Shown here: piece after piece, positions 34,092 to 41,835 of the stretch
How positions within the stretch are numbered: position 1 is the stretch's first letter
Layout: each line of letters opens with the position of its first letter
Source: Paraburkholderia sp. Tr-20389
Lineage (GTDB): Bacteria; Pseudomonadota; Gammaproteobacteria; Burkholderiales; Burkholderiaceae
Reading direction: 5' to 3'
Length of the DNA: 64,000 bases
Assembly: GCF_017104565.1 (NCBI RefSeq)
Contig: NZ_JAAGPD010000003.1
Coordinates: 124,001 to 188,000 of the forward strand
The notes under the pieces: model-generated
The model's database searches: none
Told to the model about the DNA's origin: nothing
Seen by the model: only the letters and a program-made list of their open reading frames with translations
Translations under genes and position numbers: made by a program

Positions 34092-34984
34092 GCTTTACTC
34101 CATTGGCCATCGCTCGTGCGGCAGAAGGCGTCGATGAGCGCGGTGCAGGCATCGCCTGCTTCGATATACCCCGCGTGGCCCGCGCGCGGGATGATCTGCA
34201 GGCGCGTGCGCGCAGCTTGCGCGATGCGCTCGCATGAAGCAGGCGGCGTAATCGTGTCCTCTGCGCCGACCGCAACGGCGATGCGGCCGTCGAACTTCGC
34301 GACATCGCTCGCGAGGTCTGCATTGGCGAGCAGATGCGTCGCCTGCGCGTAGCCCTGCGGCACGATGCGCGCCATGTTCCAGCGCACCCAGTCGCGCGAT
34401 GCTTCGTCGGCATGCGGCGACAACATGTTGGCGCTGCGTTGTTGTGCGAGTCCTTGTGGGCCGAGTTCGGCGAGCATCGCGAGGCGGCTGTCGCGTTTCG
34501 ATGCGCGCACGTCCTCCGGCGCTGCGCCGTAGCCCGCTGCAGGCGACAGCAGCAACAGACCGGCAACGCGCTTTCCCTGCAACACCGCGAACGAACCCGC
34601 GATGATCGCGCCCAGCGAATGCCCGACCAGCACGCAGCGTTCGATGCCGAGCGCGTCGAGCCATTCGTTCAGCGCACTTGCGTATTCATCCGCTTGCGGT
34701 GACGGCGATGCGACGCAGGTCGATTCGCCATAGCCCGGCGCGTCCCACGCGAACACGCGGCGCGTCGTGCCGAGCGCTTCGAGTTGTTGCACCCACGAAG
34801 CGGCGCCCGAGCCGATGCCGTGCAGCAGTACCAGCGGCAACGTGCCATCAGCGTTGGCCTGACCTGCTTCGCGATAACCGATCGCGCGTTGCGGCGCCGT
34901 CTCGATCAGCCGTGCCGGGAAGTGCGAGAGGCGCGTCTCCAGCGTGGCGTTTCGATCTTCGGTGACGGACATTGATGCGGACAT
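34088..34984 (-). CDS. Alpha/beta hydrolase, possible meta-cleavage product hydrolase
   Basis: A 298-residue alpha/beta hydrolase. Oxyanion motif LVLLHGIGSGAASWVQQLEA, nucleophile Ser in VLVGHSLGAIIAG, acid Asp in VAVGAEDTITPP and catalytic His in PRAGHAGYIEAG appear in the proper order. Size and motifs resemble the C-C hydrolases that cut meta-cleavage products (BphD/MhpC group) and related esterases. In this operon it would act after the VOC dioxygenase. Start could also be the Met four codons downstream (MSVTED). It is 44 bases after the cupin gene. Confidence 0.82.
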   Translation of the reverse strand: MSASMSVTEDRNATLETRLSHFPARLIETAPQRAIGYREAGQANADGTLPLVLLHGIGSGAASWVQQLEALGTTRRVFAWDAPGYGESTCVASPSPQADEYASALNEWLDALGIERCVLVGHSLGAIIAGSFAVLQGKRVAGLLLLSPAAGYGAAPEDVRASKRDSRLAMLAELGPQGLAQQRSANMLSPHADEASRDWVRWNMARIVPQGYAQATHLLANADLASDVAKFDGRIAVAVGAEDTITPPASCERIAQAARTRLQIIPRAGHAGYIEAGDACTALIDAFCRTSDGQWSKA

Positions 34985-35028
34985 TTGCGTGACTTCGTGA
35001 ATGAGGGCTATCGGCTATTCGAACCGCG

Positions 35029-35568
35029 TTACTTCGCGAGATCGCGCTTGATCTTCGCGAGCGGCGAATCGGGCGGATACGTCGGCGTGATCGGCTTCGG
35101 CGAACCGAGCATCACGCACATCAGCGCGTCTTCTTCACCGACGTTGATTTCCGTGCGATACACGCCAGGCGGCACCGAGATCAGATCGCGTTCGCCGAGC
35201 ACGGCTTCCCACGTTTCGCCGTCACGTTCGCAGATCACTTTCATCTTGCCGCGCAGCACGAAGAAGATTTCTTCGACGTCGGTATGGATGTGGCTCGGGC
35301 CGATGTTGCCGGCGGGAATCACCATCGTCGAGAACGTGAAGCCGCCTGCGGGCACCGTGTTCATGTCCTTCGCGACGCCCGTGCCGCCCGTGCCGACATA
35401 GCGCATCTGCGCGCGGCGATACTTCGGGTCGTAGTCGGCCTGGAACTTCAGTGCGTCCCAGTCATAGCGGCGCGTTTCGAAGCGTGCGACACGCGAGTCC
35501 ATCCATTGATCGAAGCTTGCTTCCGCGGGTTGAGCCCACGATTTGAGTTCGAGATCGGCGTCGGCCAT
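35029..35568 (-). CDS. Cupin-domain protein
   Basis: A 179-residue single-domain cupin. The first cupin motif is GPSHIHTDVEEIFFVLRGKM (His-x-His ... Glu metal set) and the second is around VPPGVYRTEINVGEEDALM, without a clear second metal His. About 60 residues rich in aromatic and charged residues precede the barrel. It could be a small dioxygenase, isomerase or binding protein; the family does not tell. The start at 35568 (MADADLELKS) has GGAGAAAAC upstream. Cotranscribed with the SDR before and hydrolase after it. Confidence 0.8.
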   Translation of the reverse strand: MADADLELKSWAQPAEASFDQWMDSRVARFETRRYDWDALKFQADYDPKYRRAQMRYVGTGGTGVAKDMNTVPAGGFTFSTMVIPAGNIGPSHIHTDVEEIFFVLRGKMKVICERDGETWEAVLGERDLISVPPGVYRTEINVGEEDALMCVMLGSPKPITPTYPPDSPLAKIKRDLAK

Positions 35569-35602
35569 TGTTTTCTCCATGTGGTTTGCTCGATGAGCAA
35601 GG

Positions 35603-36361
35603 TCAATTCATCACGAAGCCGCCGTTCACGGGCAGCAACTGGCCCGTCACGAAACGGGCGGCATCCGTTAGCAGGAACAGCACGGGGCCCGTCACGTCGT
35701 CGGGTACCTGCGCGCGCGTCAATGCGCGGCCTTTCAGGTAGTACTCGTGGCGTTCGGCAGGCACGTAGGCCGTGGCTTCGACTTCCGTGAGTCCCGGCGC
35801 GATGGCGTTCACCGTGATGCCGTGCGCGCCGAATTCGCGCGCCAGCGAGCGCGTCATCGAAATCACCGCGCCCTTGCTCGCCACATACGCGAGCAGCTTC
35901 GGCGCACCCCACATCGCCGTATCGGAGGCGATGTTGACGATCGCGCCGCGCTGCGAGTCGCGCAGATGCGGCAGCGCTGCCGTGCACATCAGCCAGGTGC
36001 CGCGCACGTTGACGTTCATCACGGCATCCCATGTATCGGCGGTCAGCTCTTGCGCGAAGCGTCCGCCCGAATTCGTGATCGCGGCGTTGTTGATCAGCGC
36101 GTCGATGCCGCCCATCGTTTGCGCGGCTTGCGCAACGAACGCAGCGATGCTGTCGGGACTCGCGAGATCGAGCGGAACGAACTGAACGTTCGCGCCGAGC
36201 TTGTCTGCAAGCGCACGGCCTTCGTCTTCGAGCACATCGCCGAATACGACTTGCGCCTGCGCGTTGGCGAGCGCCTCGATGAATGCAGCACCGAGTCCGC
36301 GCGCGCCGCCCGTTACGACGACGCGCCGTCCGCTCAAACCGGAGACCATGACCTCAGGCAT
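35603..36361 (-). CDS. SDR-family dehydrogenase (possible cis-dihydrodiol dehydrogenase)
   Basis: A 252-residue classical SDR with complete catalytic set: VVVTGGARGLGAAFIEAL, Asp at the end of strand 2 (VVFGDVLEDEG, NAD preference), LINNAAITNSGG, Ser in NIASDTAMWG and YVASK in LLAYVASKGAVISMTRSL; it ends VTGQLLPVNGGF. As the gene right after the Rieske oxygenase alpha subunit, it is the best candidate for oxidising the cis-diol product to a catechol. It overlaps the oxygenase stop by ATGCCTGA. Confidence 0.84.
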   Translation of the reverse strand: MPEVMVSGLSGRRVVVTGGARGLGAAFIEALANAQAQVVFGDVLEDEGRALADKLGANVQFVPLDLASPDSIAAFVAQAAQTMGGIDALINNAAITNSGGRFAQELTADTWDAVMNVNVRGTWLMCTAALPHLRDSQRGAIVNIASDTAMWGAPKLLAYVASKGAVISMTRSLAREFGAHGITVNAIAPGLTEVEATAYVPAERHEYYLKGRALTRAQVPDDVTGPVLFLLTDAARFVTGQLLPVNGGFVMN

Positions 36362-37442
36362 GAGCGTGCCCCGTCGATGCTTGCGCGCCTGCTTCCGCCT
36401 GCTTCGCGCTGAACGCTTCGAGATCGGCGAAATGCTGTTGCGCGCGTTGACGCAACATGCGGCGCACGCGCGTCATGCCGACGTCGTGCTGATAAAGGAA
36501 TTCGTGTTCGCGCGCATTCGGCGCAAGGCTTTCGAGCACATAGCGGTCCTGCTCGAGCACTGCCCAGTGCAGGCCTTCCAGACGGTTGCGATACAGGAAG
36601 CGCCATGCGTCGCGCTGCCAGCCGCTGACCTTGCGCGTGCGCCAGAAGTAGACCTGGCAGTTGTCGTTGTCGACGGGCACCGCGAAGCCGATGATGCCGA
36701 AGCTGCCGCCGGGACCGAACTTCTTCTTGTACGGAATGGCGAGACGCATCCACAGGCAACCCGTTTCGCCGAGTTCGACCCAGTCGAAATTGATGTCGCG
36801 CTGACCGATCTTTTCGAACACGAGGCCGGTCTCGGTTTTGCGCACGCGCATGTCAGCCTGCTTGTCGCCTTCGGCCATCGAATGCGACGTCGCGTGCAGA
36901 TACGCGCCGTGCATCGGATCCATCACGTTGTCGATCGCGTACTGATAGTTGCACTTCCAGTTCGACACGCACAGGAACTGCGAGTATTCGGGCCCAACGA
37001 GTTCATCGGGCAACACGAGCGGCGTCGGCTCCTTGTGAGCATCGTCGCCGAACCACAGAAAGATCGCGCCCGCGTGTTCTTCCACGGGATACGACTTCAC
37101 GCACTTCTGGCCTTCGAGCGGACACGCCGATACTGCCGGCACGCTTTGCACGGTGCCCGAGCCGTCGACTTCGATGCCGTGATACCAGCACGCAACGCGA
37201 TTGCCGAGATTCCAGCCGAGCGACAGACGCGCGCCGCGATGCGGGCAGCGATCTTCGAGCGCGTGGACTTTGCCTTCCTGATCGCGCCACAGCACGATCT
37301 GCTCGCTCAGGCGCGTCAGGCCGATGGGCGCATTGCTCACCTGCCAGCTGGGCGCGACGGGATACCAGTAGTTCTTGATGCCGCGTTCGAGATAAGCCTG
37401 AACGGGATCGGCTGCGGGACTCGTTGTATTGAGGGACGTCAT
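36354..37442 (-). CDS. Rieske non-heme iron oxygenase, alpha subunit
   Basis: A 362-residue aromatic-ring oxygenase alpha subunit. The Rieske [2Fe-2S] ligands are C66, H68, C85 and H88 (CPHRG ... CWYHG). The mononuclear iron site is in NVMDPMHGAYLH, with H178 and H183 and an upstream Asp. No beta-subunit gene is present, so it is probably an alpha3 homotrimer, as in the carbazole- or phthalate-type oxygenases. Ferredoxin and reductase genes are in the same operon, giving a three-component system. ATG at 37442 with GGAG upstream (CGGAGTTTCCCC). Substrate cannot be read from the sequence. Confidence 0.9.
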   Translation of the reverse strand: MTSLNTTSPAADPVQAYLERGIKNYWYPVAPSWQVSNAPIGLTRLSEQIVLWRDQEGKVHALEDRCPHRGARLSLGWNLGNRVACWYHGIEVDGSGTVQSVPAVSACPLEGQKCVKSYPVEEHAGAIFLWFGDDAHKEPTPLVLPDELVGPEYSQFLCVSNWKCNYQYAIDNVMDPMHGAYLHATSHSMAEGDKQADMRVRKTETGLVFEKIGQRDINFDWVELGETGCLWMRLAIPYKKKFGPGGSFGIIGFAVPVDNDNCQVYFWRTRKVSGWQRDAWRFLYRNRLEGLHWAVLEQDRYVLESLAPNAREHEFLYQHDVGMTRVRRMLRQRAQQHFADLEAFSAKQAEAGAQASTGHAHA

Positions 37443-37485
37443 GGGGAAACTCCGTGTTCGCTTGGGTCGTGGGTTCGCGGGACGT

Positions 37486-37797
37486 TTATTCCGCGAGCAG
37501 TCGCAGTTCCGCGGCGAGACGCTCTTCGCTCCACTGCGCGCCTTCCGGCGTGCGGAAGCCATTCCGGTTCAGCCCCGCCACCACCTCGTTCAGTTCGATC
37601 GCACCCGCTTCGAACACTTGCTCCAGCGCATCGCCGAAGTCGTTCTCGTACTGCGTCGGCTCAGCCTTGCGGGTCTGCCAGATCATGTTTTCGGTCTGGC
37701 CCGGCTTCTCGATCACGCCCTTGCCCGCGACGTTGTTCGGCTGCGGCGCGAGCCACGGCTTCAGAAAGGGATTGAAGTTCACGACGACTTCTTTCAT
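37486..37797 (-). CDS. Small recombinase-like HTH protein in the oxygenase operon
   Basis: A 103-residue protein between the ferredoxin and oxygenase genes. The C-terminal third (LNEVVAGLNRNGFRTPEGAQ then WSEERLAAELRLLAE) looks like the recombinase-type HTH of serine integrases (LNxxGxxTPxGxxW), whereas the N-terminal 60 residues (NPFLKPWLAPQPNNVAGKG, GQTENMIWQTR) are not known to me outside such operons. It is too small for a recombinase. It may be an assembly factor, small subunit or regulator for the oxygenase. ATG at 37797, one base after the ferredoxin stop. Confidence 0.75.
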   Translation of the reverse strand: MKEVVVNFNPFLKPWLAPQPNNVAGKGVIEKPGQTENMIWQTRKAEPTQYENDFGDALEQVFEAGAIELNEVVAGLNRNGFRTPEGAQWSEERLAAELRLLAE

Positions 37798-37798
37798 G

Positions 37799-38116
37799 TC
37801 ATTCCACCTTGATCTGGATTTCTTCACCCGCGAGGCGCACGGCGTACGTCTTCAGGTCGCGGCCGCCCGGCTCTTTCATACATTTCCCCGTCGGGATATG
37901 GAAAACGGCTTCGTGCAGCGGACATTCGACCGTGTCGCCGTCGATGAAGCCTTGCGTCAGCAACGCATACGCATGCGGGCAGACGTTCTCGAGCGCGTAG
38001 AGCTCATCGCCCACCTTGTAGATGCCGATCTCCTTGCCGTCGCCGAGCTTGAACTCGACGGGCGAGTCTTCCGAAAGCGCACCGGCGTGTCCGGCGCAAA
38101 GCCACTGTTCACTCAT
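37799..38116 (-). CDS. Rieske-type ferredoxin of the ring-hydroxylating oxygenase
   Basis: A 105-residue soluble Rieske ferredoxin with [2Fe-2S] ligands C46, H48, C65 and H68 (CPHAY ... CPLHEAVF). It has no signal peptide. It carries electrons from the flavoprotein reductase to the oxygenase alpha subunit. It is the first gene of the 14-gene minus-strand operon, which runs from here to the MFS gene ending at 24773 with gaps of at most 44 bases and many overlaps. Upstream is the divergent promoter region shared with a porin gene. Confidence 0.9.
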   Translation of the reverse strand: MSEQWLCAGHAGALSEDSPVEFKLGDGKEIGIYKVGDELYALENVCPHAYALLTQGFIDGDTVECPLHEAVFHIPTGKCMKEPGGRDLKTYAVRLAGEEIQIKVE

Positions 38117-38154
38117 ATCTCACCTTCTCCGACCAACTGTCCCGACCGTTTGCC

Positions 38155-38170
38155 GTTCCATATACGGAAC
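38155..38170. promoter_or_regulatory. Inverted-repeat operator candidate upstream of the oxygenase operon
   Basis: GTTCCATATACGGAAC (GTTCC-N6-GGAAC) lies 39 bases upstream of the ferredoxin start. Its left half TTCCATA recurs at 38408-38414 in the porin promoter, paired with TGGAAC at 38436-38441. The spacing and sequence are compatible with an IclR-type site; two IclR regulators are nearby. Confidence 0.55.
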
Positions 38171-38377
38171 GTCAGTTTATGTATGGTCATTATAGGAGCC
38201 TGTTCGGAAGGACAAAATAAAAATTCGGCGCCTCCAGGGAAAACACCGACAGATGCATTTCTGCAACGTAAGAGCCCCGTAAAGCGGGCCAAAACAAGGC
38301 TTGCTGCGCATAAAGTGCGCGCGCGTACGGCACCGAATGTCATCTGATAAATGAGGGTTTTCACCGTCGCAAAAATT

Positions 38378-38441
38378 TTTTTGTTCGCTCAATTGACTCT
38401 CTATACTTTCCATAGGCGATACATATGCCCATAGGTGGAAC
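38378..38441 (+). promoter_or_regulatory. Porin promoter region
   Basis: A strong -10 element TATACT (38402-38407) sits 17-18 bases after a T-rich -35-like TTTTGT/TTTTTG (38378-38384); TTGACT at 38393 is too close to serve it. TTCCATA...TGGAAC just downstream could be a regulator site. The rest of the 38117-38555 gap shows no gene. Confidence 0.5.
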
Positions 38442-38555
38442 AAAGAGCGGATAGCTTCGACAGCAGGCGACTAAAGGCCATCCACAGAAATGACAGGCAA
38501 AGGGAAGAGCAACCGGCGTGTCCGGCAATCGACCACACGATCAGGAGTACCAAGG

Positions 38556-39629
38556 GTGAAACGCATCATCGCTGCCGGCGTGGCAGGACTTGTGGTGACA
38601 TCGACGGCATGGGCGCAAAGCAGCGTCACGCTGTATGGCAGTCTGGATGCAGGCATCGCGTACGTGAGCAACGTCGGCGGCCATTCGAAGTGGATGGAAG
38701 AACAGGGCAACATGCAGCCGGACCGCTGGGGCCTGCGCGGCATTGAAGATCTGGGCGGCGGTCTGCACGCGATCTTCCAACTGGAAAACGGCTTCTATAC
38801 GAACACCGGCAACTTCGCGAAGGCGGGCACGCTGTTCAACCGCCAGGCGTATGTCGGCATCAGTTCCGACCAGTACGGGCAGATCACGCTAGGCCATCAG
38901 ACGCCGTTCAACTTCGACATGCTCGGCCCGCTCAGCACCGCGTATCTCGCGGCGAGCTGGTTTGCGTTCCACCCTGGCAACATCGACGAACTGGCGGACA
39001 CGGGCGTCGTGCCGTTCGACAACTCGGTGAAGTACAAGTCGATCTCATATGCGGGCTTCACGTTCGGCGCGATGATGGGCCTCGGCAACACGACGAACTT
39101 CTCGACGGGCAAGACGCTGAGCTTCGGCGTGAACTACGCGAACGGTCCGTTCAAGGCGGCCGCGGTGTACTCGAACGAGCACAACCGCACGCCGTCGATC
39201 ACGACGACGGGCATCAACACGTTCCAGAACATCCCGGCCTCGACATATTCCGCCGACAAGGTCGAGAACATGGGCGCGGGTCTGTCGTATCAGTTCGGCA
39301 AGCTGCTCGTGCACGGCCTGTACACGCGCGTGAAGCTGGAATCGAACGGCTTCTCGGACACGTATCAGAGCTGGGATGCGGGTGCGAACTACCAGTTCAC
39401 GCCGGCCAACACCCTCGCGGGCGGCGCCGCGACGACGACGCTTGCCGGCCGCCGCTGGACGCAGTTCGAAATCGGCGACATTTACGCATTGTCGAAACGC
39501 ACGCAGGTCTACGTGAACGTGCTCTACGAACACGCGAACGAGGATGCGCATGCCGCGTTCTTCACGGCGGGTGTGTCGAGTGGGCGCAATCAGGCGATCG
39601 TGCTGACGGGCATTCACCACTCGTTCTAA
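38556..39629 (+). CDS. Gram-negative porin (Burkholderia OmpC/PhaE type)
   Basis: A 357-residue outer-membrane porin precursor. GTG start at 38556 with AGGAG 8 bases upstream; signal peptide residues 1-21 (STAWAQ cleavage), then the hallmark SSVTLYGSLDAGIAYVSN, DRWGLRGIEDLGGGLHAIFQ and alternating amphipathic strands ending in a C-terminal Phe (GIHHSF), as needed for BAM insertion. It is the trimeric 16-stranded porin type common in beta-proteobacteria. Its divergence from the oxygenase operon suggests it takes up that operon's substrate or is co-regulated with it. Confidence 0.9.
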   Translation: MKRIIAAGVAGLVVTSTAWAQSSVTLYGSLDAGIAYVSNVGGHSKWMEEQGNMQPDRWGLRGIEDLGGGLHAIFQLENGFYTNTGNFAKAGTLFNRQAYVGISSDQYGQITLGHQTPFNFDMLGPLSTAYLAASWFAFHPGNIDELADTGVVPFDNSVKYKSISYAGFTFGAMMGLGNTTNFSTGKTLSFGVNYANGPFKAAAVYSNEHNRTPSITTTGINTFQNIPASTYSADKVENMGAGLSYQFGKLLVHGLYTRVKLESNGFSDTYQSWDAGANYQFTPANTLAGGAATTTLAGRRWTQFEIGDIYALSKRTQVYVNVLYEHANEDAHAAFFTAGVSSGRNQAIVLTGIHHSF

Positions 39630-39670
39630 GGCTCCGGGCGAACGCTCGAGGCTCACTCAGGCATCAAGCG

Positions 39671-39699
39671 AAACAGGCGGCTCGAAGGCCGCCTGTTTT
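39671..39699 (+). terminator. Rho-independent terminator after the porin gene
   Basis: AAACAGGCGGC / GCCGCCTGTTT forms an 11-bp stem with a 6-base loop and ends in TTTT. It lies between the convergent porin and IclR genes and, given its flanking A-run, may serve both. Confidence 0.88.
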
Positions 39700-39722
39700 C
39701 ATTTTGCGCGCGTGCAGGCTGA

Positions 39723-40679
39723 TTACTGACGCGACTGCACGAACGTCGGATCGTCCGCCGGCGGCCGATAGTTCAGACGCGCCGACAGATCCAGCGCCGC
39801 GCTGCACACCTTGGCGACGAGCGGCCCGCGCTCGTCGTCGCCGATATCGGAACGCGGCACCGTCACGGTCATCGCCGCGACGATCTTTCCCGTCTGGTCC
39901 CGCACCGGCGCACTCACCACCGAAATGCCGCGCTCGAACGATGCCTCGCTGACGGCATAACCTTGCGCGGCCGTTTCGCGAATCCGTTCATAGAGTTCGT
40001 CGACCGTCGCGGGCGTGCGATCGGTGAAGCGTTCGAGTTGCGTCTCGGGATAAAGCTGACGCAGTTGCATCAGCGAGAGATCGCCCATCAGCACCTGGCC
40101 GTGCACGGTCGCGTGTGCGGGCAGCCGCGTGCCGACGTGCACCTTCACCGAACTGAACATCGGATCGTGCGTCTGCGCCTTCGCAACGAACACGACATCG
40201 CGTTCGTCGCGTATCAGCAGATGCGTGCTCAACCCTAACTGGTCTCGCAAGCGTTCGAGGATCGGCGTGCCGAAGTCGGTCAGTTCGAGCGAACTCAGAT
40301 ATTCGAAGCCGAGCCGCAGCACAGCGACGCCGAGCCGAAAATGACGGTCGCCATTCGCGCGTTCGAGAAAGCCGAGTGCTTCGAGTGTTTGCAGCAGACG
40401 GAAGGTCGTCGTGCGCGGAATGCCGATGCGCTTCGACAGTTCGGGCGCACCGAGCACGGATTCACGCGCCGAAAACTCGGAAAGAATGCGCAAGCCGCGT
40501 TCGAGCCCGGGAACGAGATAGGTCGAGCCGCCGCCGGATTCTTCTTCGGCGGAATCGGCGATATCCGTGCTGCGCGCGCTGTCTTCGTCGGCCGATGCGG
40601 GCACTGCCTGCGGCGGGGCGGTCCGGCGCCCCGCTCCTGTCGTGTTGTCTCTTGCCATGTCCGGCTGTGTCGTTTTCAT
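39723..40679 (-). CDS. IclR-family regulator, paralogue of the operon IclR
   Basis: A 318-residue IclR regulator with a 50-residue low-complexity N-terminal extension (Ala/Asp/Ser/Glu rich) before the HTH (VPGLERGLRILSEFS, GAPELSKRIGIPRTTTFRLL). The effector domain has FGTPILERLRDQLGLSTHLL and GTRLPAHATVHGQVLMGDLS. It is nearly colinear with the IclR protein encoded at 33.2-34.1 kb, with most residues shared by eye. Start at 40679 is uncertain (Met at 40658 also possible). It lies beyond the porin gene, so the two paralogues bracket the oxygenase-porin divergent promoter. Confidence 0.85.
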   Translation of the reverse strand: MKTTQPDMARDNTTGAGRRTAPPQAVPASADEDSARSTDIADSAEEESGGGSTYLVPGLERGLRILSEFSARESVLGAPELSKRIGIPRTTTFRLLQTLEALGFLERANGDRHFRLGVAVLRLGFEYLSSLELTDFGTPILERLRDQLGLSTHLLIRDERDVVFVAKAQTHDPMFSSVKVHVGTRLPAHATVHGQVLMGDLSLMQLRQLYPETQLERFTDRTPATVDELYERIRETAAQGYAVSEASFERGISVVSAPVRDQTGKIVAAMTVTVPRSDIGDDERGPLVAKVCSAALDLSARLNYRPPADDPTFVQSRQ

Positions 40680-40884
40680 CGTGAAGATAGAGATGATAGC
40701 GCGAAGGTTCAGCGGTGCTGGAGGTTCGGCAAGCCGCACCGCCGTCGGCTTGCACGCCTTCCTCATTCATCCCTCCTCCTCACCGTACAAACCCTTGTCT
40801 TGGAGAAAAAATATTTTCACAACATAAATTTCATGTAAATTCACTTTCATTCCGGCTCGCCGTCAACAGACCATTCCGACACCG

Positions 40885-41835
40885 ATGTCCCGCAATCGTC
40901 CGCAACCCACCGCCGTCGAACCCGCCATCGCCGCGCGCATCACGGCCGCGATGCCGATCCTCACGCCCGTCCATCGGCGCATGGGCGAGTTCGTGCTGGC
41001 CAACCAGTTCCGCGCCGCGACCATGCGCATCGACGAACTGGCGACGGCCGTCGGCGCATCCATCGCGACGGCGAACCGCTTCGCGCGCGCGCTCGGCTTC
41101 GACGGCTACCCCGCATTTCGCGAGGCGCTTGTGCGCGGCTTCGAAGCGACGCTCGCGCCCGTCGAACGCCTGCGTTCCGCGCAGGAGTCGCAGACGAACG
41201 GCGACGAACTGTTCAGCGCGTCACTCGAACAGGCGGCGACCAATCTCAGCACGACACGCGGCGCCATCGACGGCACCGCGGCCGAAGCCGTCGTCGAAGC
41301 GATCATCGCCGCGCGGCGCGTGTTCATCATCGGTTGCGGCGCGAGTGCGTTTCTTGCGAGCCTGATGGAGCACAACCTGCTGCCGTATCACGACAACGTG
41401 CAGTCGCTCGCGCTGATCGGCGGCCCGACGCACGCGGCGCGCCGCCTCTTCAACGCGGGCAAGGGCGATCTCGTGATCGCCATCGCGTTCCCGCGCTACG
41501 TCGACGACACCATCGAACTCGCGCGCCGCGCCGCCAGCCTCGGCGCGGACGTGCTCGCACTGACGGACGGCCCGACGTCGCCGCTCGCCGCGCTGGCCAC
41601 CCGCTCGCTCTTTATTCGGGCGGAGCGCCGTCTCGCCGCGACATCGGAGGCGACCGTGCTCGCGGTGATCGAAGCGCTGTGCGACGCCGTCGCGTTCCGT
41701 GCGAAGCGCTCCGCCCAGGCCGCTGCCCATATGACCGAATTCGTGTTGCCGTGGCTCACCGACACAGCGTCGCTGCAGACCCAATCGAAGACCGCGACGC
41801 GGCCCACTCCTCATCAAGCGAAGAAGAAGCAATGA
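40885..41835 (+). CDS. RpiR/MurR-family regulator
   Basis: A 316-residue regulator with an N-terminal HTH_6 (about residues 10-85: LTPVHRRMGEFVLANQFRA, MRIDELATAVGASIATANRF) and a C-terminal SIS domain (VVEAIIAARRVFIIGCGASA to the end) that usually binds sugar phosphates. Its stop overlaps the iaaA start by ATGA, so it is the first gene of the peptide-use operon and probably controls it. The effector is unknown; a link of an RpiR regulator to peptide use is not typical of E. coli but occurs in this group of bacteria. Confidence 0.86.
   Translation: MSRNRPQPTAVEPAIAARITAAMPILTPVHRRMGEFVLANQFRAATMRIDELATAVGASIATANRFARALGFDGYPAFREALVRGFEATLAPVERLRSAQESQTNGDELFSASLEQAATNLSTTRGAIDGTAAEAVVEAIIAARRVFIIGCGASAFLASLMEHNLLPYHDNVQSLALIGGPTHAARRLFNAGKGDLVIAIAFPRYVDDTIELARRAASLGADVLALTDGPTSPLAALATRSLFIRAERRLAATSEATVLAVIEALCDAVAFRAKRSAQAAAHMTEFVLPWLTDTASLQTQSKTATRPTPHQAKKKQ

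Noticed and set aside
37486-37797. Serine recombinase fragment / mobile element mark
   Set aside because: The protein is complete, well placed in the operon, and lacks the catalytic resolvase domain, so it is not a mobile-element relic.
38393-38398. TTGACT as the -35 of the porin promoter
   Set aside because: It is only 3 bases from TATACT; spacing excludes it for that -10, and the next -10-like sequence is poor.
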